Source: Pseudomonas pergaminensis
Lineage (GTDB): Bacteria > Pseudomonadota > Gammaproteobacteria > Pseudomonadales > Pseudomonadaceae
Reading direction: 5' to 3'
DNA length: 64,000 nt
Assembly (NCBI RefSeq): GCF_024112395.2
Contig: NZ_CP078013.2
Coordinates: 2,914,001-2,978,000 of the forward strand
Of this stretch, positions 42,468 to 51,886 are shown one piece after another. The notes beneath the pieces were generated by a model that saw nothing but the letters and a program-made list of their open reading frames with translations, was not told the DNA's origin and did no database searches. The position numbers were made by a program, and so were the translations under genes. The stretch's first letter is position 1. The number at the start of each line of letters is the position of its first letter.

Positions 42468-43518
42468 GCCGCAATGCAAAACCCCACGCACGCCGGCGTG
42501 GCTGTCGTGGTTTATCGGGCGCCTGGGCTACGGTCTGCTGACCGCCTGGGTCATCAGCCTGGTGGTATTCATCGCCACCCAGGCACTGCCTTCGGACCCG
42601 GCGCGAGTGATCCTCGGCCCGGATGCGCCGCTGGACAGCATCCTTACCCTGCAGCATCAATTGGGGCTGGACCAGCCGATCCTGTGGCAATACCTGCGCT
42701 GGGGGGGCGCCGTCTTGCGTGGCGACCTCGGTGTGTCGCTGGATTCGAATGCGCCCGTCAGTCATATCCTGTGGGACCGCTTCGGCTACACCCTGGCATT
42801 GCTGGCCGGCGTGATCGCGGTGGTGGTGCCGGTGGCGCTGGCGCTGGGTGTCGCGCTGGCGTTGCGCCGGGACAGTCGCCTGGATCGCTGGAGCCTGTCG
42901 CTGTTGATCTTTCTCAAGGCCACGCCGGGCTTTCTGTTGGCGATAGGCCTGGTGCTGCTGTTTTCCATGCCGCACATGGACTTCTTGCCGGCGGTGTCGA
43001 TCCTCGACCCGGACCAGTCGCTGCTGCGCCAGCTCAAGTTTCTGATCCTGCCGGTGTTGGCCCTGAGCCTCACCGCATTGCCTTATCTAACGCGGATGGT
43101 GCGGGCGGCGATGATCGAGGCGTTGGAATCCGATTACGTGATCGCCGCTCGCCTGCGCGGCATTCCGCACCGGCGCATTGTGTGGCTGCACACCTTGCCC
43201 AACGCGCTGGTGCCGGCGATCCAGGGTGTGGCGCTGACCCTGCGCACGCTAATTGGCGGCGCGGTCTTGGCCGAGGTGATCTTCAGTTACCCCGGCATTG
43301 GCACGGCGCTGAACGCGGCGATCCAGATGCGCGATCTGCCGATGATCCAGGCGATTGTGCTGGTGATCACCCTGGCGGTGGTGCTGGTCAACCTGCTCGC
43401 CGACCTGCTCACTGTATTGCTCACACCCAAGCTGCGCACCGCGCGCCGGGTCACGCTGATTCAACGCAACCGCCGGGGCATCACGCCGTGGTGGCGCCGT
43501 TCCCGAGGTGATGCATGA
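42460..43518 (+). CDS. DppB/OppB-like ABC permease
   Basis: A 352-residue inner-membrane permease with about six helices, the DppB start region (FIATQALPSDPARVILG) and the EAA loop (ARLRGIPHRRIVWLHTLPNALVPAIQGVALTLRTLIGGAVLAEVIF). It overlaps the binding protein gene by 8 bp and the next permease gene by 4 bp. It forms a heterodimer with the DppC-like protein. Confidence 0.93.
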   Translation: MSEPQCKTPRTPAWLSWFIGRLGYGLLTAWVISLVVFIATQALPSDPARVILGPDAPLDSILTLQHQLGLDQPILWQYLRWGGAVLRGDLGVSLDSNAPVSHILWDRFGYTLALLAGVIAVVVPVALALGVALALRRDSRLDRWSLSLLIFLKATPGFLLAIGLVLLFSMPHMDFLPAVSILDPDQSLLRQLKFLILPVLALSLTALPYLTRMVRAAMIEALESDYVIAARLRGIPHRRIVWLHTLPNALVPAIQGVALTLRTLIGGAVLAEVIFSYPGIGTALNAAIQMRDLPMIQAIVLVITLAVVLVNLLADLLTVLLTPKLRTARRVTLIQRNRRGITPWWRRSRGDA

Positions 43519-44324
43519 ACGAGCCGCAAATCCGTAAAGGCGCACTGACCACATTGCTGGTGGTTGCCTTCGCGTTGTTCGGCCCTTGGCTTGCGCCCCA
43601 TGGTTCAACGGACATGGTCGGCCCGGTGTATGGCGCGCCTGCCGGGGCTGCCTGGCTGGGGTTTGATTTTCTTGGGCATGATGTGCTGTCGCGGTTGCTC
43701 AATGGCGGCTTGTCGGTGTTGTGGATGTCGGTGGCCGCCGCGGGTATCGCGCTGGCGGTCGGCAGCACGTTGGGCCTGCTGGCGGGCTTGTCGCGGCGGC
43801 GCCTGGACCAGTTGATTACCTGGTCGGCGGACGTGTCCCTGGCGTTTCCCGACCTGATCCTGGTGCTGCTGATCGTGTCGATGCTGGGCCGCGCGCCATG
43901 GCTGATTGTGTTGACCGTGTCCATCGCGTTCATTCCCGGGGTGATCCGCCTGGCGCGTGCCAGTGCGGTGGCGGTGGCGGGACAGGAGTTCGTCGAGGCG
44001 GCGCAGATGATGGGTTACCCGCGCTGGCGCATCCTGTTCAAGGAGATCCTGCCGAATATCCTCACGCCGTTGCTGGTGCACTTCGGCAACATGCTGACCT
44101 GGGGCGTGGGCATGCTGTCGGGCTTGAGTTTTCTCGGTTATGGCGTGGCGCCACCCACGGCGGACTGGGGCCTGATGATCAATGAAAACCAGGCCGGCCT
44201 GCTGGTGCAGCCCTGGGCGGTGCTGGCCCCGGCGGTGCTGATCGGGGTATTTGCCTACGGCACCAATATCCTTGCCGAAGGCATCGGCCGGCGCAGCGCA
44301 CGGATGGGAGAAAAGCAGCCATGA
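43515..44324 (+). CDS. DppC/OppC-like ABC permease
   Basis: A 269-residue permease with FDFLGHDVLSRLLNGGL as in DppC proteins and the EAA loop (EAAQMMGYPRWRILFKEILPNILTPLLVHFGN). It is shorter than usual at the N-terminus. It overlaps both neighbours by 4 bp (ATGA). Confidence 0.93.
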   Translation: MNEPQIRKGALTTLLVVAFALFGPWLAPHGSTDMVGPVYGAPAGAAWLGFDFLGHDVLSRLLNGGLSVLWMSVAAAGIALAVGSTLGLLAGLSRRRLDQLITWSADVSLAFPDLILVLLIVSMLGRAPWLIVLTVSIAFIPGVIRLARASAVAVAGQEFVEAAQMMGYPRWRILFKEILPNILTPLLVHFGNMLTWGVGMLSGLSFLGYGVAPPTADWGLMINENQAGLLVQPWAVLAPAVLIGVFAYGTNILAEGIGRRSARMGEKQP

Positions 44325-46099
44325 ACGCAATCACCGAAATCGACACCGGGGTCCTGCAGGTGCATGACCTGCGCGTGGAGTTGCCGGGGCAGGTGGATGT
44401 GGTGTCGGGCATCTCGTTCAGCCTGCAGGCCGGGGAGATCCTCGGTTTGGTCGGCGAATCGGGGTCGGGCAAGACCACGCTGGCCACCGCCTTGCTCGCC
44501 CATGCGCGGCGCGGCGCGCGGATTGTTGGCGGCCAGGTGCAGGTCGACGGCCAGGCGCTGTTGAGCCTGGAGGGCGAAGCCTTGCGCCGGGCGCGTGGCA
44601 GCCTGATCGGCTATGTCGCCCAGGACCCGGCCACCGCGCTGAATCCGGCGCTGCGCATCGGTCACCTGTTGCGCGAGACCCTGGCGGTGCATCCGTCGGG
44701 CCTGGATCGTGCGGCTCAGCAGCAACGTATCAATGAAACGCTGCGAGACGTCGGTCTGCCGGACGATCCGGAGTTCCTGCGGCGCTTTCCCCATCAACTC
44801 TCCGGGGGCCAGCAACAGCGGGTGATGCTGGCGCTGGCCTTCGTGCTGCGCCCGCGCCTGATTGTGCTGGATGAGCCGACCACCGCGCTGGATGTCAGCA
44901 CCCAGGCGCATATCCTCGCCACGCTGCGGCGCCTGTGTAAAAGCCAGGGTGTGGCGGCGGTGTATGTGTCCCACGACCTGGCGGTGATCAAGGACCTGGT
45001 GGACCGGGTGATGGTGATGTATGCCGGGCGCATTGTGGAAACTGCCAGCCGCGATGCGCTGTTCAGCCGGCCGTCCCATCCCTATACCCGAGGGTTGCTG
45101 GCGGCGATCCCGGATGTGGCGGGACGTCGTGCGTTGAAAGCGATTGCCGGGCACGCGCCGGCACCGGGGCAACGGCCACAGGGGTGCAGTTTCGGGCCAC
45201 GCTGCGAGCGGTTTGCCTCAGTGTGCGCGCTGCGGGAGCCGGCGTTGCAGGCCCGGGGGGCCGGCCATGCGGTGGCGTGTCTCGTCCCCCATGACCAGCC
45301 GTTGCAGGCAATCGCGTTGACACCGATTGCGGCTGTTACCGCGCAGGCCGAAGCACCGTTGCTGTCCATCCGCGGCTTGAACGTAGCCTACGACCGGCAG
45401 GTGCTGTTCGACATTGCATTGCAGGTGCAGCCGGGGGAGTGCCTGGCGTTGGTGGGCGAGTCCGGCTCCGGCAAGACCAGCCTTGCACGGGCCGTCGCCG
45501 GCCTGGGGGAAAATGCCCTGGGTGAATTGCACTACGCTGGCCGCCCACTGCCGTTGCAGGCACGCCAGCGCGATGCGGGGTTGCGTCACCAGATCCAATA
45601 CATCTTCCAGAATCCGTATCGCGCGTTGAACCCGCGTCAAACCGTGTACCAGACGCTGAGCTCGCCCTTGGAACACTTCTTCGCGGTCAAAGGCGTTGCG
45701 GCGCGGCAGCGGGTCGAGGCGGTGCTCAAGCGCGTGTCGCTGCCGGCCTCGGTGGCCGATCTTTACCCCCACAGCCTATCGGGTGGCGAACGCCAGCGCG
45801 TGGCCATCGCCCGTGCGCTGCTGTGCGAACCCAGGCTGCTGATCTGCGATGAAATCACCTCGGCACTGGACGTGTCGGTGCAGGCATCGATCCTCGACCT
45901 GCTGCGCCAATTGCAGCGCGAAGGGCTGACCTTGTTGTTCGTAACCCACGACCTCGGCGTCGTCCGCGCCATTGCGGACCGAGTGCTGGTGTTGAAGGTG
46001 GGCAGGGTAGTGGAGCAGGGCGCGGTGGATGAGGTATTGGACCAGCCGCAGGCGGCGTATACCCGCACGTTGCTGGAGCATTCGCCGTCGTTGGGGTGA
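44321..46099 (+). CDS. fused DppD-DppF type ABC ATPase
   Basis: A 592-residue protein with two complete ATPase domains. The first has GESGSGKTTLA, LSGGQQQR, LIVLDEPTTALD and the oligopeptide-type C-terminal Cys region (CSFGPRCERFASVCA). The second has GESGSGKTSLA, LSGGERQR, LLICDEITSALD and VTHDLGVVRAIADRVLVLKVGRVVEQG. It energises the DppBC-like permease; both sites look active. Last gene of the operon, followed by REP fragments. Confidence 0.93.
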   Translation: MNAITEIDTGVLQVHDLRVELPGQVDVVSGISFSLQAGEILGLVGESGSGKTTLATALLAHARRGARIVGGQVQVDGQALLSLEGEALRRARGSLIGYVAQDPATALNPALRIGHLLRETLAVHPSGLDRAAQQQRINETLRDVGLPDDPEFLRRFPHQLSGGQQQRVMLALAFVLRPRLIVLDEPTTALDVSTQAHILATLRRLCKSQGVAAVYVSHDLAVIKDLVDRVMVMYAGRIVETASRDALFSRPSHPYTRGLLAAIPDVAGRRALKAIAGHAPAPGQRPQGCSFGPRCERFASVCALREPALQARGAGHAVACLVPHDQPLQAIALTPIAAVTAQAEAPLLSIRGLNVAYDRQVLFDIALQVQPGECLALVGESGSGKTSLARAVAGLGENALGELHYAGRPLPLQARQRDAGLRHQIQYIFQNPYRALNPRQTVYQTLSSPLEHFFAVKGVAARQRVEAVLKRVSLPASVADLYPHSLSGGERQRVAIARALLCEPRLLICDEITSALDVSVQASILDLLRQLQREGLTLLFVTHDLGVVRAIADRVLVLKVGRVVEQGAVDEVLDQPQAAYTRTLLEHSPSLG

Positions 46100-46119
46100 C
46101 GGGCACCGCTGCGCGGTGA

Positions 46120-46200
46120 TCGCCGGCATGCCGGCTCCTACAGGCGTGTGTCGTACACATGTACGCGCGATCCAATGTAGAAGCCGGCTTGCCAGTCTGC
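46120..46200. repeat. decayed REP fragments
   Basis: Partial REP halves at 46122-46141 (CGCCGGCATGCCGGCTCCTACA) and 46172-46194 (GTAGAAGCCGGCTTGCC). Both bracket a tract containing GTGTGTCGTACACA that recurs at 46427-46445 in the intact pair. Confidence 0.65.
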
Positions 46201-46302
46201 AAAGACAGGCTCGCGGTGTTGGGTGACAGCGGTGAGCATGTAGATCTGACCACTTTCGGAGTAACGGCCAGTGCGAAGGTGTTTAGCGTGGGGGCGTGTG
46301 GA
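46183..46302 (-). pseudogene. N-terminal remnant of a REP-associated tyrosine transposase (RAYT)
   Basis: About 40 codons on the minus strand read like the start of RAYT/IS200-type proteins (HLRTGRYSESGQIYMLTAVTQ, then HREPVFADWQAG). The frame then runs straight into a REP half, and the catalytic HUH and Tyr regions are missing. It is flanked on both sides by REP sequences, as living RAYT genes are. This 406-bp gap (46100-46505) contains only this remnant and REP material. Confidence 0.6.
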
Positions 46303-46398
46303 CAATCCTTGTCCTCCTGATATGAATACAGGCAGGTAAGGATAGTGCGGCGGCAGGGGATTTGAGGTGAGACTTTGGCGCTGGATGTGTCTGATGGA

Positions 46399-46494
46399 CG
46401 CTATCGCCGGCAAGCCGGCTCCTACAGGTGTGTGTCGTACGCATAAACATCGGTACACAGGATCCACTGTAGGAGCCGGCTTGCCGGCGATGGC
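46399..46494. repeat. REP inverted pair (tail to tail)
   Basis: The halves are arranged CGCCGGCAAGCCGGCTCCTACAG then GTAGGAGCCGGCTTGCCGGCG, the opposite order from the other pairs, with GTGTGTCGTACGC between. Confidence 0.75.
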
Positions 46495-46505
46495 GTCATG
46501 CGCCG

Positions 46506-47591
46506 CTACGCAACGCGTGCCTGCCTGCGACGCGCTTCTTCACGCACCGCCGGGATGATCCACCGTCCATAATCCACCGTGTCGTACAACGGGTCATACC
46601 CCCGGTTCAAGAACGTGGTCACGCCCAGGTCCACATAATCCAACAACGCCTGCGCGACGGTTTCCGGGGTGCCGACCAGGGCGGTGGTGTCGCCGTAGGC
46701 GCCTACGGCGGTGGCGGTGGGCATCCATAGCGCGCGGTCGTGCCGGTCGCCCAAGGCTGCGGCGGCCAGCAGGCGTTCCGAGCCGGTGCCCTTGATGGGT
46801 TTCTGCCAGGGGCTGCCGGCGGCAAACTGTGGGTTGGCCTTGATCTGTTCCAGGATCTGTTCGGCACGTTGCCAGGCCAGTTCCTCAGTGGCGCCCAGGA
46901 TCAAACGCACCGACAAACTCACCCGTGGCGCTTCAACGCCCGCTGCCGCAGCGGCGGCCTTGAGCTTGGCAATCTGCTCCGCCACGCCACTCAACGGCTC
47001 GCCCCACAGCGCATACAAATCCGCGTGCTTGACCGCGATCTGGTAGGCGATGTCCGAAGACCCGCCAAACGAAATCGGGATGTGCGGCTGTTGCAACGGC
47101 TTGACCGGTGAAAATGCGCCTTTGATGTTGAAGTACTTGCCCTCGAAATCGAACGGCTCGTCGGCGGTCCAGGTGCGCCGCACGATCTCCAGGTACTCAT
47201 CGGTGCGTTGGTAGCGCTCGGTCTTGTCCAGCAGGAAGTCGCCTTCCTGCGGCTCGGCGGTAATCCCGGTGATTGCGTGCAGGCGGATGCGCCCGCCACC
47301 GGTGGTGTGGTCCAGCGTGGCGAAGGCTCGGGCGGCAACGGTGGGCGCGGTGAGGCCAGGGCGGTGGGCAATCATGAACCCCAGGCGCTCGGTATGCGCC
47401 GCCGCGTAGGCCGCGATCTGCAGGCTGTCGGCGCTGCCCGGGCCGCTGGCGATCAGTACGCGGTCGAAGCCGGCATGCTCATGGGCGCGGGCATGATGGC
47501 AGATAAAGTCGAGGTCAAAATCCGGGCTGCGCATGCCACGGGTTTCAGACCACTGGCGGGGGAAAATCATGCCGACAAATTCAATGGACAT
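46506..47591 (-). CDS. LLM-class flavin monooxygenase (SsuD-like)
   Basis: A 361-residue protein with luciferase-like motifs: FDRVLIASGPGSADSLQIAAYAAAHTERLGFMIAHRPGL, IRLHAITGITAEPQEGDFLLDKTERYQRTDEYLEIVRRTW, FSPVKPLQQPHIPISFGGSSD and DTTALVGTPETVAQALLDYVDLGVTTFLNRGYDPLYDTVDYG. Closest in layout to SsuD-type monooxygenases. Its gene starts 19 bp after the TonB receptor stop, so both share a transcript, possibly the long one from the sigma54 promoter at 55.56 kb. Confidence 0.86.
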   Translation of the reverse strand: MSIEFVGMIFPRQWSETRGMRSPDFDLDFICHHARAHEHAGFDRVLIASGPGSADSLQIAAYAAAHTERLGFMIAHRPGLTAPTVAARAFATLDHTTGGGRIRLHAITGITAEPQEGDFLLDKTERYQRTDEYLEIVRRTWTADEPFDFEGKYFNIKGAFSPVKPLQQPHIPISFGGSSDIAYQIAVKHADLYALWGEPLSGVAEQIAKLKAAAAAAGVEAPRVSLSVRLILGATEELAWQRAEQILEQIKANPQFAAGSPWQKPIKGTGSERLLAAAALGDRHDRALWMPTATAVGAYGDTTALVGTPETVAQALLDYVDLGVTTFLNRGYDPLYDTVDYGRWIIPAVREEARRRQARVA

Positions 47592-47610
47592 GGGACGCTC
47601 CTGGGGTGGA

Positions 47611-50172
47611 TCAGAATTGATAGTCGACCTGGGCCAGCAAGGTGCGGCCAGGCATGGGTTGCAAAAAGGTGTTGGTGGACCCGGCCAGGCCGCTGACGAA
47701 GTTGAGTTCGTTGGTCAGGTTGAGCACCCGCAACGTGGTGCTCCACTGCGGCTGGCGGTAGTACAGGGCGAGGTCGAGGTTGTACTCGTTGGGGATCTTT
47801 ACCGTCTTGCTCAGGTTCAGGTACCAGCTGCTGGTCCACCAGCCGGAGAGTTCGGCGCCAAAGCCGGAATCGAAGCGGTAGTCGACATAGCCGCTGGCGG
47901 TGTACTCGGGAATCTGCACCGCGTCATAGCGTCCGGAAGGCCGCTGGTTGAGGCTGTTGTTATCGCCAAACACCGTGCCGTTGTCGGGGATGAACCCGGC
48001 GGACGCAAACCCGGCCTGGGAGGTGAACTCGTTGTAGGCGCTGAGCCTGGACAGGTTGAGGCCGCTGCGCAGGTGGTCATCCGGTTGATAGCGCACGGTG
48101 GCTTCCACGCCCTTGATCTGCAGCCGCGCAATATTGTTATTGCTGTCGGGCGCCTGGTCCCGGGCTTGCTTGAACGCCGCCAAGGTCATGAACAGCTGGT
48201 TGGGCACCGCTTCGACCTTAACCCCGACCTCATGCAACACGCTCAGGCTCTGGAACGCCAGCGGGTTGAGCTGGTTGGCGCCGGCGCCACTGCCCCAGCC
48301 CAGGCCGTTGGAGAAGAACCCGGTATTGACCGCCAGCGAGCGATCGAAGGTGTAGTACAGCGTGGTGTTTTCAGTGGGTTTTACGTAGGGGCTGACCTGG
48401 AAGGCAAACAACCGATAGTTGTCGCTGTCCTGGCGCCGATTGCCGCCTGCGAGGGTGAAAGGGTTATGGATCTCGGCGTCGATCCAGCTGCGACTGGCGC
48501 CGATGTTCAGGCCGACATAATCGCCGTACTTGAGGTTGTGCTGGCTGAACAGGGTCTTGGTGGTCCAGGTGCTTTCAGCGGTGTAGGGCGCCAGGGATTC
48601 GGCATACAGCCCATGCCCGGCCGCGTACATCGGCGGCAGGTTCAGCCAGCCGTAGTAGTTGGAATATTGCGGCACGCCGGGCTGGCCGATCCACGCGCCG
48701 TTGCCACCGGCCGGGTTGCTGCCGTCGAGGCCCAACAGGTCGCCGGGGTTTTTGCCGGAAGGATTCTGGGTCAGGTCGTAGGCGTTGATGGTGGAACCGA
48801 AGCTATTGTTGGCGGCAATCGACTGGTTGAATTCGCGGCGGTAGATCAGGCCGGTGTTGCTGTCATCGCGCAGGGTCCAGCCGCCCAGCCGGGTTTCATT
48901 GCGCGAGCGGAACTCGAAACGGTTATCGAAAATCGTGTCCTTCGATTGCACCTGGAAGGCACCCACGGCATCGGTAATGTCCTTGGAACGTTCATAGAAC
49001 GTGCTGTTGGCCACGGTGATGGTGGGCGACAGGTCGGCTTCGATGCGCAGCTGCGTGGTAAAGCGCCGCGAGCTGCTTTCATCTTCCTTGCGCTGCCCGG
49101 CCTGGGAGGACAAGGACTGCTCGCCATTGCCTGCCAGCGTCGGGTCATACACCCAACCGCGCAGGCTGCCGGGGTTGGCCTGGGTATTGGGGGAAGCGGT
49201 CTGGAAGCTGCCGTCGACCACGCTGTACTGGCCCTGGGCATTGCGCTGGCGTTGCACCCAGCCAAGGGTGGGGGCATCGGCGGCGCCGGAGGCCAGTACC
49301 GGCGACCACAGGGTGTTGCCATTCTGGATGATCGGCGTGGCACGGCCGGCGTAGTACTTGCCGTGGTCTACCAGGTCCTGGGTGGCGCGGTTCCAGCCGT
49401 GGGTGATGTTGTAGTCGTAGTAGTTGTCGTAGCTGGCGTTCCAGTCCACGCGCACATTGTCGTTGCGCCAGGCCAGGGCGCCGTAGAACGCGTCGAAGTT
49501 GTTGTCGACGTTGTCGTAGAAGTCTTGCTGGCGCTGCTTGGTGATGCTCAGGCGATAGGCCAGGTTGTCAGTCAAGGGGCCGGTGTTGTCGATACTGAAC
49601 TTGTTGGAGTTGCGCGATGTGCCGTCCGGTACCCATGAGCCCAGTTCGCCGCTGAGCTTGGTCTTGAACTCATTGAAGTTGGGCTTTTTGCTCAGGTAGT
49701 TGACGTAGCCGCCGCTGCCGGACACCGAGCCGTAGGTCACCGAGGACGGCCCGGCAACGATATCGGCGCCTTCATAGGCATTGAAGTTGGCGGGGTGACG
49801 TACGGCATAACCGCGCTGGCCGTCCTGGAAAATTTCCGACCCCTGGGCACGGAACTGCGGGGCGATCCCGGCATTCTGGCCGCCGCCACGGGTGATCCCC
49901 GGTGCATACTTGACCAGGTCGTCGGCACTGTGGATCGAGCCGTTGGCCAACTGTTCGGCGTTGATCTGTACCACTGAGCGCGGGGTGTCGAGCACCTTGG
50001 TCTCGGTGCCGCCATACACCGAGGTCGGTGGACGGGTGGGCAGGGCGTCGTCATCCGACTCGCTGCTGCTGGCCTGCACGGTAACGGTCTGCAGTTGGGT
50101 GTCGGCGGCAAAAGCCTGCAGCGGCAGGGTTGCGGCCAGCAGCAGGGGTAAACGCAAGGCGATAGCGTGCAT
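47611..50172 (-). CDS. TonB-dependent outer-membrane receptor (third in cluster)
   Basis: An 853-residue receptor: signal peptide MHAIALRLPLLLAATLPLQAFAA, TonB-box-like LQTVTVQAS, plug domain (TPRSVVQINAEQLANGSIHSADDLVKYAPGI, GADIVAGPSSVTYGSVSGSGGYVNYLSKKP) and a barrel ending LAQVDYQF. It resembles siderophore-type receptors in the plug region, but has no STN domain and sits inside sulfur genes, so an organosulfur ligand is plausible. ATG 50172 lies 154 bp downstream of the binding-protein gene, with a REP pair between. Confidence 0.9.
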   Translation of the reverse strand: MHAIALRLPLLLAATLPLQAFAADTQLQTVTVQASSSESDDDALPTRPPTSVYGGTETKVLDTPRSVVQINAEQLANGSIHSADDLVKYAPGITRGGGQNAGIAPQFRAQGSEIFQDGQRGYAVRHPANFNAYEGADIVAGPSSVTYGSVSGSGGYVNYLSKKPNFNEFKTKLSGELGSWVPDGTSRNSNKFSIDNTGPLTDNLAYRLSITKQRQQDFYDNVDNNFDAFYGALAWRNDNVRVDWNASYDNYYDYNITHGWNRATQDLVDHGKYYAGRATPIIQNGNTLWSPVLASGAADAPTLGWVQRQRNAQGQYSVVDGSFQTASPNTQANPGSLRGWVYDPTLAGNGEQSLSSQAGQRKEDESSSRRFTTQLRIEADLSPTITVANSTFYERSKDITDAVGAFQVQSKDTIFDNRFEFRSRNETRLGGWTLRDDSNTGLIYRREFNQSIAANNSFGSTINAYDLTQNPSGKNPGDLLGLDGSNPAGGNGAWIGQPGVPQYSNYYGWLNLPPMYAAGHGLYAESLAPYTAESTWTTKTLFSQHNLKYGDYVGLNIGASRSWIDAEIHNPFTLAGGNRRQDSDNYRLFAFQVSPYVKPTENTTLYYTFDRSLAVNTGFFSNGLGWGSGAGANQLNPLAFQSLSVLHEVGVKVEAVPNQLFMTLAAFKQARDQAPDSNNNIARLQIKGVEATVRYQPDDHLRSGLNLSRLSAYNEFTSQAGFASAGFIPDNGTVFGDNNSLNQRPSGRYDAVQIPEYTASGYVDYRFDSGFGAELSGWWTSSWYLNLSKTVKIPNEYNLDLALYYRQPQWSTTLRVLNLTNELNFVSGLAGSTNTFLQPMPGRTLLAQVDYQF

Positions 50173-50217
50173 GGCAGAAATGCCCCATAAAAAATGAGTG
50201 AAGGGCGCACGATCTTT

Positions 50218-50303
50218 TGTAGGAGCCGGCTTGCCGGCGATGGCGTCCGTTTGATCGGCGCAGGGCTTGAGGGCCCCATCGCCGGCAAGCCGGGCTCCTA
50301 CAG
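50218..50303. repeat. REP inverted pair
   Basis: Facing halves TGTAGGAGCCGGCTTGCCGGC and complement ending GGGCTCCTACAG, between a binding-protein gene and a TonB receptor gene on the same strand. Confidence 0.85.
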
Positions 50304-50325
50304 AGGGGGGTGCGGTTTCATTGGG

Positions 50326-51882
50326 TCAGGCGGTGTCTTTGAGCCAGAGCTTCTCGAAGCGCCAGGTGCTGAACAATGACGCTTCCGACTGCGCACCGCC
50401 GACGCGGGTGGACACGCTGTCGAGCAGGTCGGCGTAGCCCCAGATCAACATGCCGCCGCGTTCGTACTGGATCTGCTGCACCTGGTGCACCAGGACCTTG
50501 CGTTTTTCCAGGTCGGGCTGGGCCATGGCCGCCAGGAACAGCTCGCTGAACTGCGGGTCGTTGAAGTGGGTCTTGTTCGATACCGCAAAGGGCGCATCGG
50601 TGTGGATCGCACTGGCCAGGAACGGCGCGCCGATGCTGCCGCCGGTGCTCAGGGTCCAGTCGTTTTTCAGTGGCCCCTGGAACGTCGCCAGGTCCACTTG
50701 CTTGACCTTCAGGGTCACACCAATGCGCTTGGCTTGCTCGGCCAGCACCAGCGCGGAACTCAGGCCGGGGCCGGGGGTGGTGATCAGTTCCACCTCAAGG
50801 TTTTCCTGGCCGGCTTCCTTCAACAGTTGCGCCGCGCGTTGCGGGTCGTAGGGGCGTGGGCCGAGGCTGTGGTTGAACGTCGGGTCGCTTGGCGCATACA
50901 AGTCGTTGGCGACCCGGCCCTGGCCGTTCAGTGCACGACGCACCAGTTCCTCACGGTCGGCCAGCAGGCGAAACGCTTCGCGCACCCGTGGGTCGTTGAA
51001 GGGTGGCTTGTCCAGGTTCATGTCGAAGGACAGCCAGTTGCCCGTCACGGACTTGATCACCTGCAGGCGCGGGTCTTTTTGCAGGATCGGCAGTTGCTCG
51101 GTGGGCAGCACATTGGCCATGTCGATCTGCCCGGCACGCAGGGCGGCGAGGCGCGAGACCTGGTCCTTGAAGTCGATGATTTCCAGCTCATCGGCGTAGG
51201 GCTTGCCGTCCTTGTAGTAGTTTTCGAAGCGGGTGAACAGCGAACGCTGGCCGGGGGTGAAGCTTTTCAACTTATAGGGACCGGCGCCCACCGGGTTGGT
51301 GACCGGGTGGTAGTCCACCGGCACGATGCCGCCGAAGTTGACCCAGGTTTCCGCCAGCGGCATGTAGCTGCGACCTTCTCGGAAGCTCAGGCGCACGGTG
51401 CGGTTGTCGAGCTTGACCAGGTTGTCGCGGTCGACCCAGTGCAACAGCGCGGCATAGGGCGAGGCCAGTTGCGGGTCGGTGAGGCGACGGATCGAGAAGA
51501 TCAAATCGTCGGCGTCGATGGTCTTGCCATTGTGGAACTCCAGGCCCGGACGCAAGCGCAAGGTCCAGGCACTCGCATCGGCGTTCGGCTCGGCCAGTTC
51601 AGCCAGGGCCAGGCGCGGTTGCATCTGCTCGTCCCACTCCCATAATTTGCTGTACAGCGCAAAGCCGCGAACGATGCCGCTGCCCACCGGTTTGTGCGCG
51701 TCCAGGTTGCCGCTCTGGTTGCCATCGAGAATGCCCAGGCGTAGCCGCCCGCCATAACGTGGTCGGTCGTCGCCGGCCACCACGGCAGGCGCGTCGCTGG
51801 GGCCGCAACCGGCCAGCAGCAGGCCGCCGCCGACCGTTGCGCTGTAGCCGAGAAAGTCCCGGCGGCTCAAGAGTAGGGTCAT
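50326..51882 (-). CDS. family 5 ABC solute-binding lipoprotein with twin-arginine signal, paralogue
   Basis: A 518-residue paralogue of the 40.9 kb binding protein, identical in length and very similar throughout (for example GNQSGNLDAHKPVGSGIVRGFALYSKLWEW). Tat motif SRRDFLG and lipobox LLAGC. ATG 51882 lies four bases after the upstream monooxygenase stop. No permease or ATPase is next to it, so it probably delivers a second ligand to the DppBCDF-like importer at 42.5-46.1 kb. Confidence 0.9.
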   Translation of the reverse strand: MTLLLSRRDFLGYSATVGGGLLLAGCGPSDAPAVVAGDDRPRYGGRLRLGILDGNQSGNLDAHKPVGSGIVRGFALYSKLWEWDEQMQPRLALAELAEPNADASAWTLRLRPGLEFHNGKTIDADDLIFSIRRLTDPQLASPYAALLHWVDRDNLVKLDNRTVRLSFREGRSYMPLAETWVNFGGIVPVDYHPVTNPVGAGPYKLKSFTPGQRSLFTRFENYYKDGKPYADELEIIDFKDQVSRLAALRAGQIDMANVLPTEQLPILQKDPRLQVIKSVTGNWLSFDMNLDKPPFNDPRVREAFRLLADREELVRRALNGQGRVANDLYAPSDPTFNHSLGPRPYDPQRAAQLLKEAGQENLEVELITTPGPGLSSALVLAEQAKRIGVTLKVKQVDLATFQGPLKNDWTLSTGGSIGAPFLASAIHTDAPFAVSNKTHFNDPQFSELFLAAMAQPDLEKRKVLVHQVQQIQYERGGMLIWGYADLLDSVSTRVGGAQSEASLFSTWRFEKLWLKDTA

Positions 51883-51886
51883 CGCA

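Noticed and set aside
50175..50190. TGGGGCATTTCTGC upstream of the third TonB receptor read as a sigma54 promoter
   Set aside because: GG to GC spacing is one base short and the -24 element is poor; co-transcription with the upstream genes is simpler.
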